The notes beneath the pieces were generated by a model that was given only the letters and a program-made list of their open reading frames with translations, searched no databases and was not told the DNA's origin. Position numbers and translations under genes: made by a program. Of a stretch of 64,000 nt of DNA, positions 32,500-43,528 are shown in pieces. The stretch covers positions 1-64,000 of the forward strand of contig ML213528.1 in assembly GCA_004369045.1 (NCBI GenBank), in the 5' to 3' direction. Each line of letters begins with the position of its first letter. The stretch's first letter is position 1. This stretch comes from Heliocybe sulcata (Eukaryota > Basidiomycota > Agaricomycetes > Gloeophyllales > Gloeophyllaceae).

Positions 32500-34170
32500 C
32501 GCCCTCCGCTCCGGAAACACCTCGTCGACGGTAATTCGGACGCAAGACTCTGATCTGCTTCATTGCAACCCGACAGCTTGACGAGCAGAACTTACGGAGG
32601 GATGTAGCGCATTGATAACGGGAGTAGCCTCTTCCCCGAACACATGGGCGAGTGTAAAAACCTCCAGGGAAGGTGTCCTTGACGTCAAGATACGCCAATA
32701 AATACTCCTCGCGTCCACGCGTAGCTCCCGGAATTGATCCTTGTCTATGCTCGCCAGACCCAGAGTGTCCAAAAACTGAAGATGAGAGAACGGACGCAAG
32801 AAGGTCTGCTGCCAGATACCAAAAGTCCTCCGTGAGACGCTCCATAAATCTGGACAAGGGGTCAGACACCTCTTCCAAACCGACATCTGGAATCTCCACG
32901 GACGGGCATACGACTTCAGTACTCAGTGACCACGTCAGACACAGTACCGCCCAGTCTCCAATGACCTCGATCGTCTTTCTCGATAACATAAACATCAGGA
33001 TTACCGGAGCTCACGCAGTGCTCCAAGTACCGCATATCTGCTGTATCGCAGGCGGAGGTTTGGGGCGGTGGAACCATACCTTACACGCCCACGCACGGTT
33101 TCTCGTTCCCGTCTCGCCTCTCAGCAAGGGAATAAGATCCAAGAGCGGTCATATATTCTTAAACAGCACCGAGCGCAACATCGCACACCAACGCGAGATG
33201 GTACATACCCGTCTGTCACGCCGAGGTCCAGTCGCAGGCGGCTTGTTCAGAGAGGTCAGTGGCACGTACGAACAAACACAGCGTACCGGATCGACACCCG
33301 CACCCCGTGCACCGACGCCACGAGACAAGCAAGGCCGGAATGGATCGAGATACGTCCGCTTTTTAAGAACCCCCGAGCACACGTTCCCTTCAATCGCGGG
33401 GCTTTTCCAGGTGAACGACAAGAGCGTCCATCTGCATCAGCCATCGTTCGACATGCCGTCCGCGTAATGGAACCACTACACGGAGAGGAGATATGCCGTG
33501 AACAAAATACCAACGCTCCCGAGTAGCCGTCTTTTCGTGACCCAAGCCAGAATGCTCACGCACAAAGTCTACATGTCATGAATTTCGCACACGAGTCAAA
33601 CATTAATATTCAGGAACAGCACTTCCCGAATGGCATACACATCTCCCTCTGATCCCGACTGCAGAAAACGATCCCGGTGACACGGTCGATGGCGTACCAG
33701 CTCGGCCCAATCTGCCTGGCAGGGGAGATCCATTGGGCGGCTGGACCCTCGACCTCGGGATGACCTAGCAAGCGAGTAAAAGAGCAGCAATCGGGGCAAG
33801 CAACAGTTCTCAGCACGTTCGCGTCGTACCACCTGAAGAAGGGCGTGGATATCCTGCGAAAGTATCAGCCACCGCTTACAACTGATATCACAGTACCGCA
33901 TCACCTACGTCGCCACCCCTCCGTTTCGCAGCCTCATGTTTACGATCCCAGTCCACACTTGCTGCCACGAGCATCCCATGACTCCGCTGTGATGTACGAA
34001 TCCGAAAACCGTCCTCCCGTCAATTCGGGATACAACGCACGCATACTGATCTGTCTGTTTAGCTTTCGTCCACAATTGAATTTGAGAAGGACGTACCATA
34101 CTTCAAACCCATGACATACAATCGCACCGCAAACAAACGTCTCTGCCTGCGCACCGATCCAAACTCAGCG
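32500..34170 (-). pseudogene. Remnants of an unrecognised gene or genes
   Basis: Minus-strand stretches read like protein but in shifting frames. At 32,560-32,886 is SVSRRTFGIWQQTFLRPFSH, SIDKDQFRELRVDARSIYWR and SRTPSLEVFTLAHVFGEEAT, which resembles the C-terminal LRR-like part of fungal F-box proteins. Near 32,930-33,050 is GNPDVYVIEKDDRGHWRLGG. At 33,600-33,830 is NVLRTVACPDCCSFTRLLGH and WYAIDRVTGIVFCSRDQREM. Stops and missing splice sites prevent one model. The fold-back element inserted at the upstream edge. Family not established. Confidence 0.35.
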
Positions 34171-34177
34171 ACGAACG

Positions 34178-34185
34178 GCACCTGC
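34178..34185. repeat. Fold-back element target duplication, left copy (GCACCTGC)
   Basis: Eight bases next to the left arm match GTACCTGC at 35,847-35,854 at seven of eight positions. The single C/T difference is consistent with a mutation after insertion. Confidence 0.7.
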
Positions 34186-34786
34186 CACCTAGACGTCCCA
34201 GACTATGAGCCTTATTAGGCTTACCGTTGCAACTGTCCCTGGGGCCTAGCTAGGCTCAAAATCGCTCTGGGCTGACACCGGCGGTGGTACCGGGGCAGGG
34301 GTTCCCTTAGCTGTAGAGTACTATAGTGTAGACATACTATATATTTATAACACACTATCCATCGACGTCGGTCGCCGACGGTGCCAGGCGCTGTTGCCTA
34401 ATTAGGCCACCCGCACCTCGCGCACGATGTCGACTGTGTAGACTGTCCTTTGGACAGACAAAATACGGGAAAATGCCTGTAAACATTTATAATGGTGCCT
34501 TTATGCGCTCCACGGTCGCTCCCGCCCAGCGCGTCCGCGATGCCGACATAAAGTGCATTGTTGCTTCAGTGGCGGTGCTACCGTCACCTGAAATGGGTAT
34601 GTGGGAAAAACATATGGACATGGAAAAATGCGCTACAATGGCTCCTAGAAAGTCGAAACAAAGCACAATAAATGCAGAAAAAATGGTATATACTGAACAT
34701 AGATTCTATTGTATATCACTAGCTTTATATTGAAACATGTATCCTATATCTTCCAGAACGAATTTATCTTTGTCCACTAGCTGCAG
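34186..34786 (+). repeat. Fold-back element left arm
   Basis: 601 bp, reverse complement of 35,246-35,846; no mismatch was seen by eye. It contains three perfect or near-perfect palindromes of the form GCCTNNNNAGGC at 34,209-34,220, 34,244-34,255 and 34,396-34,407. Confidence 0.92.
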
Positions 34787-35245
34787 TAAGGGCACTCGGG
34801 CGCATAGCAGAACAATAAATGGATGATATCCTTTAGGACAAGTTATGAATATATACTATAATGAAATCGAAAGTATTCTACCATATTTATAGGCTACTGA
34901 GGCCAGTGCCTCTTCTCCTATGGCAGGAGGTGCACCTGTGATAGGCACTGTGAGTGGCATATACTAGATCGAAGCCTGGGGGCTGTTCAGAGGTACTTGG
35001 ATGGCTGTAATGGGCTAATATACATTGAAAATAATTGTAAAAGGTGCTATACCATCATACTATTGCCTCATTGTATGTCTATCAGTAGCAGGAGGGGTAC
35101 CAGACAGAAGTGATACCTGGAGATGCAGTGGACAGAATATTCTGGGGTACTAAGTAAACTTAAAGGAGTATACTAGGGTAGTATAAATACCAGAGCTTAA
35201 AGGTTCTGGATACTTACAAGGCTCACAAATACCCATGTACTGTAC
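34787..35245. other. Fold-back element central segment
   Basis: 459 bp between the arms, AT-richer than the flanks, with no open frame of note and no recognised domain. It would form the loop of a very long hairpin if the strands separated. Confidence 0.7.
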
Positions 35246-35846
35246 CTGCAGCTAGTGGACAAAGATAAATTCGTTCTGGAAGATATAGGATACATGTTTC
35301 AATATAAAGCTAGTGATATACAATAGAATCTATGTTCAGTATATACCATTTTTTCTGCATTTATTGTGCTTTGTTTCGACTTTCTAGGAGCCATTGTAGC
35401 GCATTTTTCCATGTCCATATGTTTTTCCCACATACCCATTTCAGGTGACGGTAGCACCGCCACTGAAGCAACAATGCACTTTATGTCGGCATCGCGGACG
35501 CGCTGGGCGGGAGCGACCGTGGAGCGCATAAAGGCACCATTATAAATGTTTACAGGCATTTTCCCGTATTTTGTCTGTCCAAAGGACAGTCTACACAGTC
35601 GACATCGTGCGCGAGGTGCGGGTGGCCTAATTAGGCAACAGCGCCTGGCACCGTCGGCGACCGACGTCGATGGATAGTGTGTTATAAATATATAGTATGT
35701 CTACACTATAGTACTCTACAGCTAAGGGAACCCCTGCCCCGGTACCACCGCCGGTGTCAGCCCAGAGCGATTTTGAGCCTAGCTAGGCCCCAGGGACAGT
35801 TGCAACGGTAAGCCTAATAAGGCTCATAGTCTGGGACGTCTAGGTG
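35246..35846 (-). repeat. Fold-back element right arm
   Basis: 601 bp mirror copy of the left arm, with the GCCTNNNNAGGC palindromes mirrored at 35,625-35,636, 35,777-35,788 and 35,812-35,823. A further GCCTTGCAAGGC lies just outside at 35,863-35,874. Confidence 0.92.
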
Positions 35847-35854
35847 GTACCTGC
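35847..35854. repeat. Fold-back element target duplication, right copy (GTACCTGC)
   Basis: Matches the left copy at 34,178-34,185 at seven of eight bases. Confidence 0.7.
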
Positions 35855-36010
35855 AGGATCTAGCCTTGCAAGGCTGATGGGATACACCGAACCGCCCACG
35901 CGCGAAACCAAATGGAGAATGAACTAATATACAGATATACATAGAAATACATGTATGCGCCACACTGTCCAGAGCAAGAAATCACAAACGCACCTCCTCA
36001 TCTCCTCACC

Positions 36011-37155
36011 TCAACCCTGCATCTCGCGCTCAATCTCCGCAAGCTCGTCGTCCTCCCAAAAATCATTCTCCGTAATCTATCAATGCCCAACCCATCAGCA
36101 CCGTCCACAACCGAAAAAAAATCAAACAATCCACCCACCTCAAACTCAACCGCCGGCTCCTCCTTCCCCTTCTCCCCCACCTCCGCCTCTCCCATCCCCC
36201 TCTCCACGCCCGCCCTCAACGCATCCCAGTCCCTCTCCTCAACAGCAGGCAGCCCCGTCCCCGCCACCGCCAACGCATCCGCGCCCTCGTTCCCCTCAAA
36301 CCCACTATGCCCCTTCACATACCTCAACCTAACCTTTCCCGCGCGCGCGCGCGCGTCCAGGAGGGCAGCGAGGTACTGAATGAGGGGCTTGTTCCTGACT
36401 GGCCCGGGGCCGGTGGACACGCGCCAGTTGTTGGCGAGCCATTTCGGGAGCCATTCGTGGAAGCATTTGAGGGAGTATTGGGAGTCGGTTTTGATGAGGA
36501 GGGGCGTGGGGGGAGGGGGTGCGGTTTCGAGGGCGCGGGCGATTGCCTGGGGGGTTAGGAGTGAGGGGGTGACTTGAGGGGATGGGGGTGGGGGGAGGGG
36601 ACGTACGATTAGCTCTGCGCGGTTGTTCGTCTGGTCGCCTGGGCAGCGTTCGGAGAGGTTCCTATCAAAATGTGAGAGAAGTACAGCATAGGATAACGCA
36701 TTATAGTAAGCGACTGTATCGTGAACGATGAATTTTCAGTCAAAGGACGTACCTGGGATCGTTGTATCCCCACCACACGCCAATTCCCGCAAGAGCGCCG
36801 ACCTGGCCGTTGCTTCTACACGCCCCGTCGGTATACACCACGTCCCACCCCGCCTCGTCTTCTCCCTCAACATCCACGATCATCTGCGGTAACCTCGCCA
36901 CGCTCGACTTTTGCACGCTTCTCGCCACAGGCCCGGGCTTCACCTTCATAAACGCCTCCGCCTCCGCGCGCGTCTTGAACTTCTGGTGCGTCGCACCATG
37001 GAACCCCTTGGTCTGCGCCTCGCAGTCGGTCCTGGGCGCGTGGGGTGAGTGCGCGCGCACGGGGCGGCGGGAGGGGCGTACCAGGTGGCGTAGATGCCTG
37101 GCTGGCGGCCGACGCGGACGGCGTAGAAGCCGCCTTTGGTGGTGGTTTTGGGCAT
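36011..37155 (-). CDS. Ribonuclease H1
   Basis: Degrades the RNA strand of RNA-DNA hybrids in nucleus and/or mitochondria. Five exons give about 293 residues. Residues 1-55 form the hybrid-binding (viroplasmin-like) domain: GGFYAVRVGRQPGIYATW continues after the first intron into KGFHGATHQKFKTRAEAEAF. The RNase H fold follows with all four catalytic acids: the Asp in VVYTDGACRSNGQ, the Glu in NNRAELI (in a tiny exon), the Asp in IKTDSQYSLKCF, and the Asp in GFEGNEGADAL. The final short exon, entered at about 36,075, encodes ITENDFWEDDELAEIEREMQ and ends at 36,011-36,013; without this splice the frame would carry a spurious tail. Start is the ATG at 37155; no mitochondrial presequence precedes it. 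A (CG)n tract at 36,339-36,356 is coding. It begins only about 160 bp from the fold-back element and looks intact. Confidence 0.92.
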
Positions 37156-38059
37156 GGGGAGGACGAGCACGGGGAGGTAGGTGCGTGTATGCGGGGGGCG
37201 GAGGAGGCGCTGTGCCCTGCGAAGAGCGAGTATTTTGGACTGGTTCAAGTGAGCGTGGGAAGATAGAGATTCGAGTGCAGGCGATGACGTTCTCCCTCCT
37301 GGTTTATGTCACTCTTTCACCTGTGCTTTTTGCTCGGAAGTGCTCTGGCTATCGACTAGCTAGGGACTACAGTTGCTCCACGTCGGGGGTCTCCTGGATT
37401 AGGGAAGCAGATCGACGAGCCGTGAAACGAGTGTTGCGTGGTTCTTCATTTCACTTGCAAGTAATGTTCACCAGGGCCCGCATTTTCCGTTGTCGATACA
37501 GGAGATAGAACAGTCGCACGGTCTTGACTCTTGTATGCGTCCGTCAGCACAAATGAGCGCTTAGCGGTGGACTGTTTCGTGCAGTTCTCGGCTGTGTATG
37601 CTTTCTGTTCCTCTGACAGTAGCCTCAGGGCAGCCAGTCAGCATACACAGCCAGTAGCTGTACACACGATATCCATCACGGGTGTGACGGATACTCCTCT
37701 CCATGTTCAGACCGTCTACTACAGTGCCCCACCGTCGGAGGAATAGGGTTCTGCTCAATGGCTCTCGATTACGGACATCGTACCACTCAGACGCTCATAT
37801 TGATCTCCTCCGTACCGATAAAACCTTCTACGTGCTGCAATCGGAAAGCTGTGAAGAGCTATGGAGCGCCGGGGCGCTTCAGCACCCACTATATAAACGC
37901 TCACCGTCAAGCTGTGTGGGACATTCCGTATGGCACCTGTCACCCTCCATCTCAGCCTGCAGGGCGCGTTTCGCGGCGGTGAGCCCACCCCTTCGTGAAC
38001 TGACAATTAACAATGAAAGGCTGGCTGAAGTCCTGCAGTAAGCAAGGGGGTTGCCAATG
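37156..38059. other. Region between RNase H1 and the IFI6-like gene
   Basis: Holds the RNase H1 promoter. A short plus-strand frame ending in a GGTGAGC donor near 37,977 (MAPVTLHLSLQGAFRG) might be a first exon of the next gene, but its phase could not be matched to the following exon. Nothing else was recognised. Confidence 0.4.
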
Positions 38060-38781
38060 GTCTTACTATCCCCACGCCCGCCATGCAGTCTTTTCTCACC
38101 ATCGGCCGTCCCAGATCTCACGACGAAGACTTCACTGCAATCGGCCACTGCATTCAAGTCATTGCTGTTCAATACCCTACCAGACGTGAGAATGCCTGAC
38201 ATCACTGGTGTACTGCCCGGCGGTGAGTCAACCACTTCGTGAAGGCCGCAAAGCGGCTGCTGAGGCTACTCCCTAGCGAAAAGACTGGTTCGTCAGTGGT
38301 GAGAATTCCTTGCCCGCGCCTGCCTCTTCTTGACTGACATACCTACCATACCAAGGCCCGCCATCCAAACTCGGGCCTATACTCCAAGAGACCGCTCGAC
38401 ACTCGGCCGAATACGTCAAAGCACGCCCGGCCATCTTCATCCCCGTCGCAGTCACCATAGTCATACCCATCCTCTTACTTATCGTACCCTGGCTTCTGGT
38501 CGTAGCAGCGCATGCACTTGGCTTCTGTGCTGTGGGCATCGTCAAACGTACGTCCCCGATAGCAGACCATCGCTCAACGTTCACGCGCTGAATCAACGCT
38601 GTATCGAGGCTCCCTCGCGGCCCTCTATCAAGCGACCGTATTGGGAGGTATCATCCTCAAAGGCTCCCTTTCCGCCTGTATGTAGTCCATCGGCGCACTA
38701 GGTGCGTGTCCTCCTGCCATACCAGTGTTGGTTGTTCTCGTGGTTATGGGCTGTGTAGCTGCATGGCTATCGCATAGATAG
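38060..38781 (+). pseudogene. Interferon-induced 6-16 (IFI6/IFI27)-like membrane protein, in-frame stop
   Basis: Three linked segments fit splice rules. The first, ending at 38,220, encodes TSLQSATAFKSLLFNTLPDV; exon 38,356-38,547 encodes GPPSKLGPILQETARHSAEY then a hydrophobic run (FIPVAVTIVIPILLLIVPWL); and exon 38,609 onward encodes RSLAALYQATVLGGIILKGS. The pattern GF..xGI...SLAA...G....GSL...Q-SIGA is that of IFI6-16 proteins, small mitochondrial or ER membrane proteins that fungi also encode. Where a conserved glutamine is expected, TAG stands at 38,683-38,685, after which the frame stays open through SIGALG and a second hydrophobic helix to 38,781. A CAG-to-TAG change would explain this. 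An unseen splice or a sequencing error is the alternative. Upstream start not determined. Confidence 0.55.
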
Positions 38782-39148
38782 TTAATGGGCCTGAGCAGCC
38801 TATGATCTCGTATGAGACGTGTTTGGGGGGCCAAGATGTGTCCTCACGCGAATCTGTATCAATCCTTCCTTTCCTTGGAGAGACTTTACCTGACGATCGA
38901 GCGTGCTGTATGTGTCTAATGCCACAGATTTGAATGTCACGCTATCAAGAGGTGGCTGCAACAATCTCAGCAAAATCACGTGCCTAGAGCGAATCGAGTC
39001 GAACAATGGTATCGGCTAACATCTTCGCGAAGCTCGACTCGCCTCGTGCGGGCAATGGCGCGTGTCTCGCATCTGGAGCTTAAATCAGACGCGATCAACA
39101 GATTCTCAATTGCAACTTTCTCCCTTTTGATTTTCGCAGAATCTTGCA
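38782..39148. other. Promoter region of the first F-box-like gene
   Basis: No gene. It contains a 64-bp block (39,022-39,085) that is nearly identical to one upstream of the tandem paralogue. Confidence 0.6.
39022..39085 (+). promoter_or_regulatory. Conserved upstream block, paralogue 1
   Basis: 64 bp beginning TCTTCGCGAAGCTCGACTCG match 41,603-41,666 at 63 positions. It lies about 64 bp before the start codon and opens with the palindrome CTTCGCGAAG. Identity is far above that of the coding exons, suggesting a control element or recent gene conversion. Confidence 0.6.
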
Positions 39149-40953
39149 ATGTCCCAGCCCACGATCCACCGTGGGTTAGATCAAGGATTACGCAGCACGA
39201 GTAATGTAAGCCTCGAGGACTCGATGCTGATCTCCATTCTCCACTCATCATTTTGGACAAGGCACCTCTGTGCTCGCAGAGTGCCGCACTAATAATCCCA
39301 GCCGATGCTCAACGGACGATATGCCGAGACATCCGAGGCAGCAGTGACGACTGGCAAAATGACATGTACCATCTCGCGCTGACCTGCAAGGCGTACAACA
39401 CGACTGCGCTGGATGCTTTATGGGAGCGTCTCTACTCGATCTGGCCACTTTTCAGGCTGATGTACTCATTCAAGCTCAGAACGAACGTGAAGACCGGCCA
39501 AGTGTGGGCTGTAAGCACGCTGCATACCAGACCCATGCTACTATAACACTGAAACATCCCGTAGAGAGCCCCAATGGAATATAACGAGGCCGACTGGCGC
39601 CGCTTCGCCAAATACGCCCCACGCGTGCGTCTTCTGACGCATCGCGAGGACTCGGCGGTCCCCGTCCTTGCGCTCATCCGGGCCATCAAAGCGCACACAA
39701 CCGACCATACCTTCATCTCCAACCTGCGCCGACTGACGTGGCACCTGGGTCCTACGAATCAAGAGGACTCCCTTCTCTCACTGCGCGAGTTTACGCTCCG
39801 CCACCTGCAATCCCTTGAGATCAACTGGCCTGAGCACCTGCCCGACGGTATACCGTCCATTGTCCGCGGCCTACCAGGGTCTGCTCCGCAACTCCGAAGA
39901 CTGCGTCTGGGCTCACTAATCAGTTTCACTATCGAAGACCGCTTCCTTGAGCCTCTGGCCCAGCTCCAGCACCTGGAGACGCTGGAGCTCAAGGTACTGG
40001 ATGACTCTCAATTTGAAGAGCTGTACACCTCCGTACGCAGTCTCAAGCGCTTGTCAATAGGGTATTGCGACACGCACTGGCACCAGATCCAGGTCGATGG
40101 GATCCACCCCAGATTGGAGGAACTCATCCTGGGCGGTTTCTTCGCACGCGAGGCGACGCCGGTAATTGCACACCTAGGTAGCACGTCTCTCCGGCGGCTC
40201 ACCAAGCTCTCCAAATGCGAGATCGCGTCTCTGCTCGAGATTTGGCAGCTGTGCAACGAGCTCTCGCCGCGGTTCGCCAGCACGCTCACCAACGTCCGCA
40301 TCACCATGGACACCCTCGCAGCCAGCGAGGGGCTGTCTCCGGACCCGCCGCAGCTCATGGACGCGCTCTACCCGCTCCTCGAGCTGCCGGAGCTGCGCGT
40401 CTTCGAGCTGGCCGTCCACCAGGAGCTGCGCTCTTTCGTCCCGGAGCTGCACGACAAGGACATGCACCTGATGCTGGTCGCGTGGCCGCGCATCGAGCGG
40501 CTCTCGCTCCTCGTGCAGTTCGTGGGGCTCACCACCGGCAGCCTCGTCGAGGTGGCGCACCACTGCGAGGAGCTTGAGGACCTCCGTCTCTGGCGCATCA
40601 GTATCCCTCCCGACGTCGCTGTCCCTGAGGGCTTCTTCACATCCTTGCCAAGTCTCTGTGTCTTGCACGTGCGTGATTACGAAGCGCCACCGTCCGCGTG
40701 GGGGGCGTACGCCCGTTTCCTGAGAACATTGTTCCCGAATCTTGAGGTGCCAGATGACGTGGAGGATATTTTGCCTACAAAAAATCGACGGTGCACGAGT
40801 CCCGGCACGGACAGCGAAGACGACGAAGAGGAAGAAGCCTGTACTAGCGACTCGAGTGAAAGCGACGGCCCGCTGGACGTCTCGGACATTGCATCGGTTT
40901 CCGATCGTGAGGAACGGTTCATGCGCGATGTGCGGAGGGACATGGGGGAATAA
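39149..40953 (+). CDS. F-box-like/LRR-like protein, tandem copy 1
   Basis: Three exons (39149-39205, 39262-39510, 39565-40953) give about 564 residues. The N-terminus is MSQPTIHRGLDQGLRSTSN. Exon 2 has an F-box-like helix set: IIPADAQRTICRDIRG, MYHLALTCKAYNTTALDALW and ERLYSIWPLFRLM. Exon 3 contains irregular leucine-rich repeats (LQHLETLELKVLDDSQFEEL, SLKRLSIGYCDTHW, EELEDLRLWRISIPPDV) and ends in an acidic serine-rich tail (DSEDDEEEEACTSDSSESDG). F-box proteins of this lineage-expanded agaricomycete group are thought to pick substrates for SCF ubiquitin ligases; this one's target is unknown. Intron positions match the downstream paralogue exactly (exon 2 is 249 nt in both), showing tandem duplication. 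No damage seen. Confidence 0.82.
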
Positions 40954-41714
40954 GCATCGCTGTCGTCATATGTCCTACGAAGTGAGCATTGCAGTTATCA
41001 TTGCCACGGCATCACTGGGGATGTGTGCTCGTCGACAGGCTGGATCCGCTCGTACCTTACGTCGTCTTCATGCCTTGGATTTTCTTGTGAGTCCCGGTTA
41101 GTATAGCGAGTCCTATCATTTATTTAGTTGCTGCGAACGTTCTCTAGGGGCATCTTCATGTCCTCGCAAGTACCTCGAATACTATGTAGCGTTTAGTCAC
41201 GTAGATTTAACTACCCCTACTATCGGAACCCCTCAGCCTTGCGTCTTCAAGCTTGAGCCTTGACCATGCGATGGGTACAACATTCAAGTTTTAAACGCGG
41301 GGGCGCGCGAGGAATTTAACCCCAAAAGCAATATTGTGGAATATGCCAGTAATAAATTTCAAGTAGTGGCCTTACTGTTTCTCGCTCCGTTCCAAGGTGT
41401 ATCCTTAGGCAAATCTGTATCATCATTTTCGTCCGTGTACGAAACATCATCTAGTACCCGCCCCTGCTCTCCAACACCACGAATTACGATCTGTCGCACG
41501 TTCAAGACGTGGCCGCCAGCATAGTCCTATCTAAAGCGGTTATACCCGAGCCTGGTTTGTTCTGAATAGTCGAACAATCGCTGGCGCTGGTACCGGCCGG
41601 CGTCTTCGCGAAGCTCGACTCGCCTCGTGCGGGCAATGGCGCGTGTCTCGCATCTAGAGCTTAAATTCAACAAGATTTTCGTTCTTCTCCCTTCGATTTC
41701 CGCAGAACATTGCC
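40954..41714. other. Intergenic region between the tandem F-box-like genes
   Basis: Contains the 3' end of copy 1, no further gene, and the upstream block of copy 2 at 41,603-41,666. Confidence 0.6.
41603..41666 (+). promoter_or_regulatory. Conserved upstream block, paralogue 2
   Basis: Partner of 39,022-39,085 with a single G/A difference, located about 48 bp before the start codon of the second paralogue. Confidence 0.6.
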
Positions 41715-43528
41715 ATGCCCGTGATTCACCATGGGTCGGATGAAGGACTACGCAACACGAGCAATGTAAGTCTCAAGGATGTAGTGCCGCTCTCTGTTCT
41801 CTGCTGATTCGATCATTCTGGATAAGGCACCTCAGCGCGAGCAGCGTGCGGCACTGATGGTCCCGGCTGATGTTCAACGGACGATATGCCAAGCCATCCG
41901 ACGTAACGGCGGCGACTGGCAAAATAACATGTACCACCTCGCATTGACCTGCAAGGCATACAACGCGAGCGCTTTGGATGCTTTATGGGAGCGTCTGTAC
42001 ACGATCTGGCCACTCCTCACGTTGATGTACTCGTTCAAGATCAAGAAGAATGCGAAGACTGGTGAGGTGCAGGCTGTAAGCATGTTGTGTGCCAAGAGTC
42101 ATACGTCCGCGATACTGAGTCAGCCCATAGACGGCCCCGATGGAATATAATGGGGAAGACTGGCGCCGCTTCGCGAGATATTCTGCACGCGTGCGTTTCC
42201 TGACACATCGCGAGGATCTGGCGCCCCTCGACCTTGCGCTCGTCCTGGCCATCACGTCGCACATGCCCGATCATAGTTTAGTTCCAGGGCTGCGCCGACT
42301 GACTTGGCGCTTGGGGCCTACGAATCAAGTGGACTCCATGCTCTGCCTGCGCGAATTTACATTCCGCCACCTAGAATGCCTTGAGATCAGCTGGCCGGAT
42401 GATCTACCTCGCAGCATACCGTCTATGCTGGGTGCCTTACCGGAGTCTGCGCCGCAACTAAGAAGGCTGCGTTTGAGCAACATATTCAGTATGAAAGATC
42501 GCTTCCTTGAGCCTCTAGCCCGACTCCAGCACCTGGAGACGCTGGAGCTCGATACACTGGACGACTCTCAATTTGAAGAACTGTACACCTGCGTACGCAA
42601 CATCAAGCGCCTGGCAATAGGCTTCTGCGAAACGGATCTGCACGTTATCCAGGCTACAGGGATCTTCCCCAGATTGGAGGAGCTTACCCTTGCCGAGTCG
42701 TTCTCACGCGAGACGACGCCGATGATCACGCACCTGGGCAGCACATCTCTCCGAAGACTCACAAAACTATCTAAATATGAGGTTGCCTCTCTGCGCGACG
42801 TTTGGAGCCTGTTCACTGCGCTCTCACCGCGGTTTGCCAGTACTCTCACCGACATCCGTATTACTATGCATTTCTTAGCTTCAAGTGAGGAACTGGGTCC
42901 GGACCCGCCGCAACTCATGCGTTCCCTCGAACCGCTCCTCGACTTGACGAAACTGCAGACCTTCGAGCTGGCCGTTCACCACGAGCTGGACAATTTTGTC
43001 CCGGAATTCCACGACGCGGATTTACACGCCATACTGCTTGCGTGGCCGCACATCGAGCGGCTTTCGCTTCTCGTGCAGTTCAAGGGGCTCACCACCGACA
43101 GCCTCGTACAGGTGGCGCGCCAGTGCAACCGTCTCGAGGACCTCCGACTCTGGCGAATTTGTATCTCTTCTGATCTCGACATCGCTGCCACCTCGTCGGC
43201 ATGCTTACCGGGGCTTCGTGCGCTGCAAGTTCGTTACTACGAATCTTTGCCGTCCACAGATGAGTTATACGCACGTTTCTTGACACGGTTGTTCCCAAAT
43301 GCCGAAGTTGACCTGCCTGATGACGTGAAGGGCTCGCCTGCAGCCAGTCGACGGCACGCGAGTCCGATCACAGATGGCGAAGAGGATGACGACGCCGAGG
43401 TCCATACGAGTGACTCGGACGGGGATGACTTGCCGCTGGACGTAGCGGACATTGTATCGGACACGGAGGGTGAAGAGACGTTGCTGCGCCTGTATGAGGA
43501 GAGTCAGATACTGATATCTGACGCGTAG
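41715..43528 (+). CDS. F-box-like/LRR-like protein, tandem copy 2
   Basis: Three exons (41715-41765, 41827-42075, 42131-43528) give about 565 residues. It aligns end to end with copy 1: MPVIHHGSDEGLRNTSN at the start, then MVPADVQRTICQAIRRNGGD, MYHLALTCKAYNASALDALW, MEYNGEDWRRFARYSARVRF, leucine-rich repeats (LQHLETLELDTLDDSQFEEL, NRLEDLRLWRICISSDLD) and a short acidic tail. Substitutions are spread along the protein but length and introns are kept, so both copies appear to be under constraint. Function as for copy 1: likely substrate adaptor, unproven. Confidence 0.82.

Larger units (their letters stand above)
34186..35846. mobile_element. Fold-back (long inverted repeat) DNA element, non-autonomous
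   Basis: A 1,661-bp palindromic element: two arms of 601 bp flank a central 459 bp. Both ends read CACCTAGACGTCCCAG inward, and an imperfect 8-bp duplication surrounds it. No transposase is encoded; the only sizeable frame, 86 codons, appears once in each arm because the arms are copies. The CACCT terminus and 8-bp duplication match those of the KDZ element at 18,959-27,188, so mobilisation by a KDZ-type enzyme is plausible; hAT-type elements also make 8-bp duplications. The arms appear identical by eye, so the element is young or kept uniform by gene conversion. Confidence 0.88.

Noticed and set aside
31877-32995. Minus-strand frame of 372 codons
   Set aside because: The protein-like segments in this area lie in another frame, and this frame crosses the diverged duplication copy. 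It looks like chance openness in decayed sequence.
34473-34733. 86-codon frame repeated identically in both arms of the fold-back element
   Set aside because: Its two copies are simply mirror images of the same DNA. It shows no domain and no conserved relative that I recognise, so it is not independent evidence of coding.
36339-36356. (CG)n microsatellite
   Set aside because: It lies within the RNase H1 coding exon and encodes an Ala-Arg run, so it is not a separate feature.
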